Positions 1-7,264 of a stretch of 22,844 bases of DNA are shown piece by piece (position 1 is the stretch's first letter; each line of letters opens with the position of its first letter). The position numbers and the translations under genes were made by a program. The DNA is taken from positions 1 to 22,844 of the forward strand of contig QXVZ01007554.1 of assembly GCA_008931825.1 (NCBI GenBank), read 5' to 3'. The DNA is from Phallusia fumigata (taxonomy: Eukaryota > Chordata > Ascidiacea > Phlebobranchia > Ascidiidae). The notes beneath the pieces were generated by a model, which saw only the letters and a program-made list of their open reading frames with translations, was not told the DNA's origin and made no database searches.

Positions 1-46
1 GAAATACGACGACCGATCCAACAGATCTATGTACAATAATTGTCAT
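1..46 (-). pseudogene. Exon C copy (class 1), cut by window edge
   Basis: The minus strand shows the acceptor CTTACAG followed by ATGACAATTATT, the usual start of block C. The copy runs off the window before its donor. It belongs to the subgroup with a one-base deletion in the middle (GTTGGATCGG instead of GCTTGGATCGG), which shifts the frame relative to intact C copies. Confidence 0.5.
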
Positions 47-160
47 CTGTAAGCGATGTTGATTTGTAGTTCTAGTAAAAAAACGCAGAAATGTTAATTT
101 ATAATAACGATGGCTGTATTCAATTATGTATCAAAGGTCACATGGTGTAATTAAAATACA

Positions 161-192
161 TGGGCGGTCAAGCGTGCACTTTAAACCACCCC
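161..192 (-). repeat. Block D palindrome, class 1
   Basis: A 32-bp imperfect palindrome centred on GTGCAC. On the minus strand it opens with GGGGTGG and closes with the pairing arm CCGCCCA/C. It is preceded on the minus strand by a pyrimidine-rich stretch ending GAGTAACAG, which looks like a splice acceptor. Reading in phase 2 gives G-G-L-x-C-T-L-D-R-P-C, but the donor is uncertain, so coding status is open. Confidence 0.5.
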
Positions 193-244
193 TGTTACTC
201 AATTTCGCCAAATAAATATAAATATTTATTAACTTCAACTTAAC

Positions 245-296
245 TTTGAAAATGCAGGTTGCTACGGTTTCCTTATTTGCCGTCTTGATCCATTTC
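245..296 (-). pseudogene. Block F exon-like copy, class 1
   Basis: A 52-nt block between acceptor TTTACTAG and donor CAAA|GTTAAG on the minus strand. In the frame shared with other copies it begins E-M-D-Q-D-G-K and then meets a TAA, where the copy at 2416 reads GAA. The GTTAAG donor is kept in most class 1 and class 2 copies. Confidence 0.4.
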
Positions 297-414
297 CTAG
301 TAAACAAAAAAATCCAACAAATTATGTTAAACATTTCCAATAAATCCTACATATTGGAATAGTATGTCAGAACGGATGGTCATATCATCAGAAAAATGAA
401 TATTTGACCAATCG

Positions 415-660
415 TATACTTTCAAATACTTCGCATTGTACCAGCTATCAAACTAGGAAACATCAAGGTGCAAAAGAAAAAAGTCTTTTCTGACCGTGGG
501 AACAAAGCGGAGTTGGACAGAAAAATGAGAAAAAAAACAGAAAAACAATATGTGTCCCTTCAAGGGGACCCATGATACAAGTTATCAAAGCACATGAACA
601 TGAACAATCAAACGGTTTTGCTAAGGTAAATGCATACACTCGCAAAGGCATATCGCAAAA
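415..660 (-). repeat. Block E with pyrimidine tract and small hairpin
   Basis: On the minus strand this copy has a short GGGTCCCC/AAGGGACAC hairpin, a long T-rich tract, then CCACGGTCAG followed by AAAAGAC. That is a textbook-looking acceptor with branch region and polypyrimidine tract. The downstream donor would be GTTTCC, which is weak, so E may be a cryptic exon. An open frame runs through the T-rich tract but is low-complexity and probably not translated. Other E copies: about 740-870, 2600-2737, 3560-3715, 4020-4150, 5370-5520, 6130-6275, 9530-9680 and 14085-14220. Confidence 0.4.
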
Positions 661-903
661 CCTAAACAGTGTGTACTCTGGTTAGTCTTCATCAATAAGC
701 AATTGTTTGACAGATCAATACTTGCATTGCACCAACTAACAAAGTAGGAAACTTCTAGGTGCAAATTTAATTAAATTAGTTCTTTCCTGACTGAACGAAA
801 GGGACCAAACCGGCATTGGACAGAAAAAAGAAACAAATAAAATAATGGGGGAAAACAATATGAGCCCTTACAAGAGGATCGATGATATAAGTTATCGAAG
901 CAC

Positions 904-1076
904 ATGAACAAGCCTGTATACTTACATTCGGCATATGATCACGATGATGAATATCAATCAGATTCCTCCATTGCTTTTGTAAGTGCAGANATGAACAAGC
1001 CTGTATACTTACATTCGGCATATGATCACGATGATGAATATCAATCAGATTCCTCCATTGCTTTTGTAAGTGCAGA
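904..1076. other. Assembly join: 86-bp perfect duplication flanking a single N
   Basis: Bases 904-989 are repeated exactly at 991-1076, separated by one N at 990. The duplicated segment starts in the intron-like sequence after the A donor and ends inside the A exon. Exact identity beside an N, in an array where true copies have diverged, points to two contig ends that overlap but were not merged. The exon copy before the N should not be counted as real. Confidence 0.8.
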
Positions 1077-1129
1077 GTTTTCAAATCCTTCGATACTCCG
1101 GAACCTCGACAGCGGCAAAACCAATGTTC
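1013..1129 (-). CDS. Fused BA exon, phase 0-0, 39 codons
   Basis: A 117-nt open exon on the minus strand between acceptor TTTTTTGTTGCAG and donor GTAAGT. It joins the first 25 bases of block B (reading E-H-W-F-C-R-C-R) to most of block A (G-S-G-V-S-K-D-L-K, then L-H-L-Q-K-Q-W-R-N-L-I-D), ending D-H-M-P-N. Both ends are in phase 0, so it can follow the intact 54-nt exon C at 1294-1347 directly. The P block between them has lost both splice sites, which fits skipping. Function unknown; no transmembrane or signal segment. The copy at 4220-4336 has the same structure and length. Confidence 0.5.
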
Positions 1130-1159
1130 CTGCAACAAAAAATATCAGAGACAGAAAAG

Positions 1160-1230
1160 AAAAAAATATCTGTCAATTGTACAGCAAAACGCAAAAACAT
1201 ATCAGTGTGCACCCAGCTTAGCCTTCAGCA
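1160..1230 (-). pseudogene. Dead P block
   Basis: This P copy keeps one palindrome arm around GTGCAC but has lost its acceptor (GCTGGG instead of CAG|GG), its donor (CAATTGA instead of CAAGTGAGA) and the second palindrome arm. It also reads TGA at the fourth codon. It appears unable to act as an exon. Confidence 0.5.
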
Positions 1231-1293
1231 AACGATTTTTGAAATTAATCTGGACACATTAAACCGGTAATGTGCTTGAGTACAGTTAATTAC

Positions 1294-1347
1294 CTGTTGG
1301 GCAATAAGACGTCCGGTCCAAGCAGTTCTGCATGTAATAATGGTCAT
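1294..1347 (-). CDS. Intact exon C (class 1), 18 codons, phase 0-0
   Basis: A 54-nt open exon between acceptor CCCTTCCAG and donor GTAATT on the minus strand. It reads M-T-I-I-T-C-R-T-A-W-T-G-R-L-I-A-Q-Q. Five class 1 copies in the window (here, 4546, 6941, 8465, 22278) keep exactly 54 nt, no stop and the C-R-T-A-(W/L) core (C-I-T-A-W at 4546, Y-R-T-A-W at 22278), with amino-acid substitutions elsewhere. That argues for a real coding exon at some time. Family not recognised. Confidence 0.5.
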
Positions 1348-1461
1348 CTGGAAGGGATGCGGGTCTAACGTTCTGGTAAACAAACGCAAAAATGTCAACG
1401 TAAAAAACGATCGCTGTATTCAATTATGCATCGTAGGACAGAAACATGCCTGTATACTTAC

Positions 1462-1579
1462 ATTTAGCATATGATGCTTATAATCACGATGATGCATATC
1501 AATCAGATTCCTCCATTCTTTTGTAAGTGCAGAATTTTCAAATCGGTCGATATTCTGGAACCGTCTTTAGGAATCCAAT
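1462..1579 (-). pseudogene. Exon A copy with one-base deletion
   Basis: 118 nt between acceptor TGTTGCAG and donor GTAAGT. It lacks one C in the K-Q-W region (AAAGAATGG instead of AAAGCAATGG), which shifts the frame into a TGA. Splice sites are intact. It lies downstream, on the minus strand, of the open B exon at 1874-1980. Confidence 0.5.
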
Positions 1580-1599
1580 CTGCAACAAAACCAACAACA

Positions 1600-1870
1600 G
1601 CATTCAAGTTTAATATACAAGCCTAACGAAATATAAGATGTAAAGTTCCTCGCCCATCCCAATACAGCAAATGCGCTTAGGAATAATATGATATAACTAC
1701 TTATGCTGGGTTTACTTTGTATTTGCCATTTCGTTTATAAGTCAAACGGCATTGCTAGGTTAACTGCATACACTCACAAAGGCGCATCGCAAAAGCTAAA
1801 CAGTGTGCACACCCTGGTTAGTCTTCAGCAATAATTACAAATTAAATTTAAGAGCTCGACTACAGTCAAT
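1600..1870 (-). repeat. Intron-like spacer between A and B with a partial P block
   Basis: No supportable exon is present. At about 1796-1830 lies a diverged P palindrome with a 2-bp insertion (GTGTGCACACC). The rest is AT-rich spacer repeated at about 4850-5110. Confidence 0.45.
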
Positions 1871-1873
1871 TAC

Positions 1874-1980
1874 CTTGTTGATTATTTATCCGCTTGTTGA
1901 GTCGGAGATCCCAGGAACCACAGATGAAATGATTATCTCTCAAATCATATTTTTTCTCCAAAGTGACAATACCAATATTC
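1874..1980 (-). CDS. Intact exon B, 107 nt, phase 2-1
   Basis: Open exon between acceptor TTTTTTGTTTCAG and donor CAAG|GTAATT on the minus strand. One base completes the codon split with P; then 35 codons read N-I-G-I-V-T-L-E-K-K-Y, L-R-D-N-H-F-I-C-G-S-W-D-L-R and end in N-N-Q-Q, leaving one base for exon A. Phase matches P upstream (out 2) and A downstream (in 1). The second copy at 2826-2932 has the same length and is also open. The G-S-W-D/x-P-R core survives in more degraded copies at 8.2 kb and, in part, 14.4 kb. Family not recognised. Confidence 0.5.
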
Positions 1981-2025
1981 CTGAAACAAAAAATATCAGA
2001 GACAAAAAAGGCAAACTTATCTCAC

Positions 2026-2075
2026 TTGTGAATCAAAGCGCAAAAACATGTCGCAAAGGCTAAACAGTGTGCACC
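2026..2075 (-). CDS. Intact exon P, 50 nt, phase 0-2
   Basis: Open exon between acceptor GGTTAACCAG and donor CACAA|GTGAGA on the minus strand, reading G-A-H-C-L-A-F-A-T-C-F-C-A-L-I-H, a short hydrophobic, cysteine-rich peptide. Two leftover bases join the first base of exon B (1874-1980). The acceptor and first bases lie inside a 32-bp palindrome (2056-2087) centred on GTGCAC. Structure in the transcript could therefore affect splicing of this exon; that is inference. Confidence 0.45.
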
Positions 2076-2087
2076 CTGGTTAACCTT
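2056..2087 (-). promoter_or_regulatory. P palindrome spanning an acceptor site
   Basis: The 16-base arms pair at 14 of 16 positions in minus-strand RNA, counting one G-U pair. The centre is GTGCAC. The exon P acceptor CAG lies in the left arm, so a folded transcript would hide it. Comparable copies: 4413-4444, 14510-14541 and 16201-16232, with poorer ones near 669, 1198, 2998, 6812, 8343, 13452 and 22157. Confidence 0.5.
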
Positions 2088-2187
2088 TAGCGATTGATTT
2101 TTGAAAAAGAAATTCATGTCAACCTACGCAGGTTTAAATTTAGCTGGTTAGATTAAACCGGTAATGTGCTTGACTACAGGTAATTAC

Positions 2188-2240
2188 CTGCTGGGAAATA
2201 CGACGTCCGATCCAACAGTTCTATATCCAATAATTGTGAT
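2188..2240 (-). pseudogene. Exon C copy, 53 nt, frameshifted
   Basis: Splice sites are intact (CTTACAG; CAGCAG|GTAATT), but one base is missing in the middle compared with the 54-nt copies, so it cannot join exon P in frame. The same deletion is at 3128-3180 and 1-46, so these three derive from one broken ancestor. Confidence 0.5.
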
Positions 2241-2331
2241 CTGTAAGCGATGTTGATTTGTAGTTCTGGTAAAAAAACGCAGAAATGTTAATTTATAGTA
2301 ACAATTAATCACATGATGTAATTAAAAAAAA

Positions 2332-2363
2332 GGGGCGGTCAAGCTTGCACTCTAAACCACCCC
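2332..2363 (-). repeat. Block D palindrome, class 1
   Basis: Same 32-bp palindrome as at 161, with the centre changed to TTGCAC. The arms GGGGTGG and CCGCCCC still pair in minus-strand RNA through one G-U pair. Confidence 0.5.
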
Positions 2364-2415
2364 TGTTACTCAATTTCGCCAAATAAACATAAATATTTAT
2401 TAACTTTGACTTAAC

Positions 2416-2467
2416 TCAGAAAATGCAGGTTGCTCCAGTTTCCTTCTTTGCCATCTTGATCCATTTC
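2416..2467 (-). CDS. Open block F copy, 52 nt
   Basis: Between acceptor TTTGTAATAG and donor CTGA|GTTAAG on the minus strand, this copy reads E-M-D-Q-D-G-K-E-G-N-W-S-N-L-H-F-L in phase 0, leaving one base. The 5166-5220 copy reads M-D-Q-D-G-K-E-G-N-R-S-N-L-H-F-Q but has lost its acceptor. The class 2 copy at 21630 has the comparable C-D-G-E-R and D-N-R-H-L, which supports this frame. Phase relative to D is not consistent, so the exon assignment is tentative. Confidence 0.35.
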
Positions 2468-2699
2468 CTATTACAAAATGCAACAAATTATGTCAAACAT
2501 TTCCAATAAATCAAAGATATTCGAATAGTATGTCAGAACGGAAGGTCATGTCATCAGAAAAATGAATATTTGGGGTTAAAATTAATGACCAATCGTATAC
2601 TTTCAAATACTTTGCATCGTACCAGCTATCAAACTAGGAAACGTCTAGGTGCAAATGAAAAGAAATTAAAAGTCTTTCCTGACCGTGGGAACAAAGCGG

Positions 2700-2760
2700 A
2701 GTTGGACAGAAAAATGAGAAAAAAAACTGAAAAACAANCATCGCAAAAGCTAAACATTGT
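2700..2760. other. Assembly join at a single N, block E to B-side spacer
   Basis: The N at 2738 joins the T-rich part of block E (plus-strand A-rich) to sequence that elsewhere (about 1785) precedes a P-like palindrome. No duplication flanks it. At 3690 the same E sequence continues differently, so the unit order here is uncertain. Confidence 0.7.
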
Positions 2761-2825
2761 GCACCCTGGTTAGTCTTCAGCAATAATTACAAATTAAATT
2801 TAAGAGCTCGACTACAGTCAATTAC

Positions 2826-2932
2826 CTTGTTGATTATTTATGAGTTTGTGGAGTCGGAGATCCCAGGAACCACAGATGAAATGATTATCTCTCAAATAAT
2901 ATTTTTTCTCCAAAGTGACAATACCAATATCC
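2826..2932 (-). CDS. Intact exon B, 107 nt, phase 2-1
   Basis: Second full-length open B copy, with acceptor TTTGTTTCAG and donor CAAG|GTAATT. It reads D-I-G-I-V-T-L-E-K-K-Y-Y, then H-F-I-C-G-S-W-D-L-R-L-H-K-L and N-N-Q-Q. It differs from the 1874 copy at several residues without gaining a stop. Its natural downstream exon A is not visible because the array is cut by the N at 2738. Confidence 0.5.
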
Positions 2933-2977
2933 CTGAAACAAAAAATATCAGAGACAAAAAAGGCAAACTTAGCTCAC

Positions 2978-3015
2978 TTGTGAATCAAAGCGTAGAAGGC
3001 TAAACAGTGTGCACC
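2978..3015 (-). CDS. Exon P copy with in-frame 12-nt deletion
   Basis: 38 nt between acceptor AACCAG and donor CACAA|GTGAGC. It is 12 nt shorter than the other P exons and still open, reading G-A-H-C-L-A-F-Y-A-L-I-H. Phase stays 0 to 2 and fits exon B at 2826-2932. Loss of a multiple of three is what selection on coding would leave, but one case is weak evidence. Confidence 0.4.
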
Positions 3016-3127
3016 CTGGTTAACCTTTAGCGATTGATTTTTGAAAAAGAAATTCATGTCAACCTACGCAGGTTTAAATTTAGCTGGTTAGATTAAAGCG
3101 GTAATGTGCTTGACTACAGGTAATTAC

Positions 3128-3180
3128 CTGTTGGGAAATACGACGTCCGATCCAACAGATCTATATCCAATAATTGTCAT
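3128..3180 (-). pseudogene. Exon C copy, 53 nt, acceptor lost
   Basis: Carries the one-base deletion seen at 2188, and the acceptor has changed from CTTACAG to CTTACAA. It cannot be spliced at the usual site. Confidence 0.5.
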
Positions 3181-3273
3181 TTGTAAGCGATGTTGATTTG
3201 TAGTTCTGGTAAAAAACACAGAAATGTTAATTTATAGTAACAATTAATAACAATTAAGATGTAATTAAAAAAA

Positions 3274-3305
3274 GGGGCGGTCAAGCGTGCACTCTAAACC
3301 ACCCC
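3274..3305 (-). repeat. Block D palindrome, class 1
   Basis: Well-preserved GTGCAC-centred palindrome with arms GGGGTGG and CCGCCCC on the minus strand, preceded by a pyrimidine-rich acceptor-like sequence ending AACAG. Confidence 0.5.
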
Positions 3306-3357
3306 TGTTACTCAATTTCGCCAAATAAACATAAATATTTATTACCTTTGACTTAAC

Positions 3358-3409
3358 TCAGAAAATGCAGGGTACTTCGGTTTCCTTATTTGCCATCTTG
3401 ATCCATTTC
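3358..3409 (-). pseudogene. Block F copy with stop
   Basis: 52 nt with intact TAATAG acceptor and CTGA|GTTAAG donor. It reads E-M-D-Q-D-G-K then TAA, as in the copy at 245. Confidence 0.4.
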
Positions 3410-3691
3410 CTATTACAAAATGCAACAAATTATGTTAAACATTTCCAATAAATCAAAGATATTCGAATAGTATGTCAGAACGGAAGGCCATGTCATCAGA
3501 AAAATGAATATTTGGATATTTGGAGTTAAAATTAATGACCAATCGTATACTTTCAAATACTTTGCATCGTACCAGCTGTCAAACTAGGAAACGTCAAGGT
3601 GCAAATGAAAAGAAATTAAAAGTCTTTCCTGACCGTGGGAACAAAGCGGAGTTGGACAGAAAAATGAGAAAAAAAACTGAAAAACAACATG

Positions 3692-4000
3692 TGTCCCTCC
3701 AAGGGGACCCATGATACAAGTTATCAAAGCACATAACCATGAACAATCAAACGGTTTTGCTAAGGTAAATGCATACACTCGCAAAAGCATATCGCAAAAC
3801 CTAAACAGTGTGTACTCTGGTTAGTGTTCATCAATAAGCAATTGTTNTGTCCCTCCAAGGGGACCCATGATACAAGTTATCAAAGCACATGAACATGAAC
3901 AATCAAACGGTTTTGCTAAGGTAAATGCATACACTCGCAAAAGCATATCGCAAAACCTAAACAGTGTACTCTGGTTAGTGTTCATCAATAAGCAATTGTT
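3692..4000. other. Assembly join: near-identical 155/153-bp duplication flanking an N
   Basis: 3692-3846 recurs at 3848-4000 with two substitutions and a 2-bp deletion, separated by one N at 3847. As at 990, this looks like overlapping contig ends joined without merging, possibly two haplotypes. The segment contains the E hairpin and a diverged P-like palindrome. Confidence 0.75.
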
Positions 4001-4219
4001 TGACAGATCAATACTTGCATTGCACCAACTAACAAAGTAGGAAACTTCTAGGTGCAAATTTAAATAAATTAGTTCTTTCCTGACTGAACGAAAGGGACCA
4101 AACCGGCATTGGACAGAAAAAAGAAACAAAGAAAAAAATGGGGGAAAACAATATGAGCCCCTACAAGAGGATCGATGATATAAGTTTATCAAAGCACATA
4201 AACATGCCTGTATACTTAC

Positions 4220-4336
4220 ATTCGGCATATGATCACGATAATGAATATCAATCAGATTCCTCCATTGTTTTTGTAAGTGCAGAGTTTTCAAATCCTTCGA
4301 TACTCCGGAACCTCGACAGCGGCAAAACCAATGTTC
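4220..4336 (-). CDS. Fused BA exon, phase 0-0, 39 codons
   Basis: Second fused BA exon, 117 nt, open, with acceptor TTTTTTGTTTCAG and donor GTAAGT on the minus strand. It reads E-H-W-F-C-R-C-R-G-S-G-V-S-K, then L-H-L-Q-K-Q-W-R and I-H-Y-R-D-H-M-P-N. It differs from the 1013 copy by a few bases. It can follow the open exon C at 4546-4599 in frame because the intervening P block is dead. This C-BA pair is one of the two clearest locally consistent pairs in the window. Confidence 0.55.
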
Positions 4337-4369
4337 CTGAAACAAAAAATATCAGAGACAGAAAAGAAA

Positions 4370-4444
4370 AATTATCTGTCAATTGTAAAGCAAAACGCAA
4401 AAACATATCGCAATGGCTAAGCAGTGTGCACCCCGCTTAGCCTT
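4370..4444 (-). pseudogene. Dead P block with intact palindrome
   Basis: The acceptor CAG has become CGG and the donor GTGAGA has become TTGACA, so this P block should be skipped. The palindrome at 4413-4444 is still strong: one variable pair is G-C here, where the 2056 copy has a C-U mismatch. Retained pairing where the exon is dead suggests the structure may not exist only for exon P. Confidence 0.45.
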
Positions 4445-4545
4445 CAGCAAACGAATTTTGAAAATAAAATTCATGTCAAACGAACGATTTTTGAAATTAA
4501 ACTGGATACATTAAACCGGTAATGTTCTTGACTACAGTTAATTAC

Positions 4546-4599
4546 CTGTTGGGCAATAAGACGTCCGGTCCAAGCAGTTATACATGTAATAACGGTCAT
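4546..4599 (-). CDS. Intact exon C (class 1), 18 codons
   Basis: 54-nt open exon, acceptor CTTCCAG, donor GTAATT. It reads M-T-V-I-T-C-I-T-A-W-T-G-R-L-I-A-Q-Q. It pairs in frame with the fused BA exon at 4220-4336. Confidence 0.5.
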
Positions 4600-4712
4600 C
4601 TGGAAGCGATGCTGGTCTAAAGTTCTGGAAAAAAACGCAAAAATGTCAACGTAAAAAACGATCGCTGTATTCAATTATGCATCGTAGCACAGGAACATGC
4701 CTGTATACTTAC

Positions 4713-4827
4713 ATTTAGCATGTGATGCTTATAATCACGATGATGAATATCAATCAGATTTCTTCATTGTTTTTGTAAGTGCAGAATTTTCAAATCCTTA
4801 CTCTGGAACCGTCTTTAAGAATCCAAT
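4713..4827 (-). pseudogene. Exon A copy, 115 nt, frameshifted
   Basis: Acceptor TGTTGCAG and donor GTAAGT are intact, but a 4-nt net loss and a TGG-to-TGA change near K-Q-W break the frame. Confidence 0.5.
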
Positions 4828-4839
4828 CTGCAACAAATC

Positions 4840-5540
4840 CAACATCAGCATTCAAGTTTAATATACAAGCCTAACGAAACATAAGATGTAAAGTTCCTCG
4901 CTCATTCCAATACAGTAAATGCGTTTAGGAATTATATGATAGAACTACTTATGCTGGGTCTACTTTGTATTTGCCATTTGGTTTCATCTTAACATTTTAA
5001 GACGTTTATAAGTCAAACGGTATTGCTAGGTTAACTGCATACACTCACAAAAGCGCATCGCAAAAGCTAAACAGTGTGCACCCTGGTTAGTCTTCAACAA
5101 AAATTACAAATTAAATTTAAGTGCTCGACTACAGTCAATTACCTTGTTGATTATTTATCCGCTTGTTAACTTAACTTTGAAAATGCAGGTTGCTACGGTT
5201 TCCTTCTTTGCCGTCTTGATCCATTTAATATTAAACAATGCCACAAATTATGTTAAACATTTCCAATGACTCCAAGATATTGGAATAGTATGTCAGAACG
5301 GAAGGTCATGTCATCAGAAAAAATGATCATTTATAGTTAAAATGAATGACCAATCGTATACTTTAAATTACTTTGCATTGTGCCAACTATCAAACTAGGA
5401 AACTTCTAGGTGCAAATCAAAAAAATTAAAAGTCTTTCCTGACCGTGGGAACAAACCGGGGCTGGACAGAAAAATGAAAAAAACAAACAGAAAAACAACA
5501 CGTGTCCCTTCAAGGGGACCCATGATACAAGTTATCAAAG
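4840..5540 (-). repeat. Spacer, partial B/F junction and block E
   Basis: Contains a P-like palindrome near 5060-5095, the first bases of a B block at about 5130-5165 joined directly to an F block (5166-5220), then a block E at 5370-5520 with its T-rich acceptor and GTCCC/GGGAC hairpin. The B-to-F join means about 1 kb of unit sequence was lost, probably by unequal recombination. No complete exon except possibly F. Confidence 0.45.
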
Positions 5541-5571
5541 CACATGAACATAAACATGCCTGTTTACTTAC

Positions 5572-5690
5572 GTTTGGCATGTGATGCTTCTCATCACGAT
5601 GATGCATATCAATCAAATTCCTCCATTGCTTTTGTAAGTGCAGATTTTCCGAATCGTTCGATGTTCCGGAACCGTCATCAAGAATCAAAT
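5572..5690 (-). CDS. Intact exon A, 119 nt, phase 1-0
   Basis: The best A copy: acceptor GGTTTTGTTGCAG, donor AAAC|GTAAGTAAAC. Two bases complete the codon split with B; then 39 codons read L-I-L-D-D-G-S-G-T-S-N-D-S-E-N and L-H-L-Q-K-Q-W-R-N-L-I-D-M-H-H, ending K-H-H-M-P-N. The N-L-H-L-Q-K-Q-W-R core recurs in all A copies and matches N-L-Q-Q-Q-x-Q-W-R/K in class 2. The segment is polar and glutamine/histidine-rich with no membrane segment. Family not recognised. Confidence 0.55.
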
Positions 5691-5699
5691 CTGCAACAA

Positions 5700-6130
5700 A
5701 ACCACCATCAGATTTCAAAGTTAATGTTCAAGCCTAACGAAATATAAGTTTCCTCACCCATTCCAAAACAGTAAATGCGTTTAGGAATAATATAATAGTA
5801 CTACTTATGCTGGGTTTACTTTGTGAAAGTTTCATCCTAATTTGCCAAACATTTATGTGCATGTACAAGCTGCAGGGTAGAAAAAAAAATAAGAGAACAC
5901 AGAGAAAACGATATTTTTCTTAGCAGAAAATATATAATTACGGTTACGACTGCGCATTTACAGATTGGTTATAGTCAGCAAAACGATCGCCTGGCCGCCT
6001 AGAATAAACGCCCGTGTATGTAAAGTAGAAGTTTAATATTCCCTTAGCGTCTGTGTTAGGAGAGTCCGCGTTTAAATACAGGTGAATCCAACCAAACGTC
6101 ACAGGATACTTTTAAACACGTGCATTGCAG
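5700..6130. repeat. Spacer block I (non-coding)
   Basis: No supportable exon. The middle (about 5830-6060) is a repeat with CAGCAAAACGATCGCCTGGC and AATAAACGCCCG, which recurs at about 9230-9440, 7720-7790, 13870-13930 and 15460-15620. Nothing regulatory can be assigned. Confidence 0.5.
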
Positions 6131-6289
6131 CAACTAACAAAGTAGGAAACTTCTAGGTGGAAGATAGAAGAAATTAAGTCTTTCCAGACTAAACGAATGG
6201 AACCAAACCGACGTTGGACAAAAAAAGAAACAAAGAAAAAAGTGGGGGAAAACAATATGTGCCTTTAAAAGGGGACTCATAATAAAAGT

Positions 6290-6350
6290 TATGAACATGC
6301 CTGTTTACTTACATTTACTTACAACAACAGCATTCAAGTTTAATGTACAA
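6290..6350 (-). pseudogene. Remnant of exon A
   Basis: The donor side (TAAGTAAACAGGC) is joined almost directly to sequence that normally lies upstream of the acceptor, with nearly all of the exon deleted. Confidence 0.45.
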
Positions 6351-6621
6351 GCCTAACGAAATACAAGGTTCCTCGCCCATTTCAACACAGTAAATGCGTT
6401 CAAGAATAATGTGATTGTACTGCTTTTGCAAGCATCACTTCATATTTAACATTTGGTTTTATCTTAACATTTTAAGACTCTTGTCAAAAAAGGTTTTGCT
6501 TGGGGGAATGCGTACACTCGCAAAAGCTAAACAGTGTGTACCCTGGTTGGTCTTCAGCAATCAAAAATTGATGACAGAATTGTTACTAATTTATGAATTA
6601 AACTTGCAACATGCCAAATAC

Positions 6622-6730
6622 CTTGTTGAGCATTCAGTCATTTATGGACATAGGGATCCCAGGAACCGCAGACAAGAATGGTCTTCTTCTAAGTCCTAAT
6701 TTTTCGGCGATAGCGGCAAGACCAATGTTC
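6622..6730 (-). pseudogene. Broken exon B, 109 nt
   Basis: Acceptor TTTGTTTCAG is intact and the donor is GTATTT. It reads N-I-G-L-A-A-I-A-E-K-L and then V-P-G-I-P-M before a TGA. It is two bases longer than intact B. Confidence 0.45.
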
Positions 6731-6764
6731 CTGAAACAAAAGATACAAGAGACAGAAAAGTAAA

Positions 6765-6860
6765 ATTTATCTCTCCATTTTAAAGCAAAGCGCAAAAACA
6801 CATCGCCATGACTGAACAGTGTGCACCCTGCTTAGCCTTCAGCAATCGAATTTTGAACAG
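6765..6860 (-). pseudogene. P block, donor lost
   Basis: The acceptor AAGCAG|GGTGCACACTG is intact, but the donor site reads AAAATGG. Several palindrome positions have drifted. Confidence 0.4.
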
Positions 6861-6940
6861 GAAATTCATGTCATACGTCCGCATTTTTTATTTTAGCTGG
6901 ATAGATTAAAACGGAAATGTGTTTAACATTAGTTAATTAC

Positions 6941-6994
6941 CTGTTGCGCAATACGACGTCCGATCAAAGCAGTTCTACATGTAATAATTGTCAC
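6941..6994 (-). CDS. Intact exon C (class 1)
   Basis: 54-nt open exon with CTTCCAG acceptor and GTAATT donor, reading V-T-I-I-T-C-R-T-A-L-I-G-R-R-I-A-Q-Q. Its neighbours P and B are broken, so it has no intact in-frame partner locally. Confidence 0.45.
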
Positions 6995-7122
6995 CTGGAA
7001 GCAATGCTGATCTGAATTTCTGGTAAAAAATGCAGAAATGTCAAGGTAAATACGATCGCTGGATTTAATTATAAACCGTAGTTACATAAATTTGATTGTG
7101 CAAACAATGTGATCAAAATACA

Positions 7123-7260
7123 GGGGAAGTCAAAGCGTGCACTCTAAACCACCTCTGTTACTCAATTTTGCTATGAAGACATAAATATGTGTCAACTTCA
7201 ACTTAACTCTAAAATGCAGGTTGCTTCTGTTTCCTTTTTTTGCCGTCCTATTAAACAATG
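7123..7260 (-). repeat. Blocks D and F, degraded
   Basis: D at 7123-7156 has drifted arms (GGGGAAG) and an extra base. F follows at about 7215-7255 with donor AGA|GTTAAG but a deleted middle and no clear acceptor. Confidence 0.4.
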
Positions 7261-7264
7261 CAAA

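Noticed and set aside
463..651. Minus-strand frame with F/L/S-rich 'membrane-like' stretch (also at 3584, 3821 and 5395)
   Set aside because: The hydrophobic stretch is the translation of a T-rich polypyrimidine tract before a splice acceptor, not a likely membrane segment.
3821..4345. 174-codon minus-strand frame
   Set aside because: It runs across the N at 3847 and through intron-like sequence; only the 4220-4336 part is bounded by splice sites.
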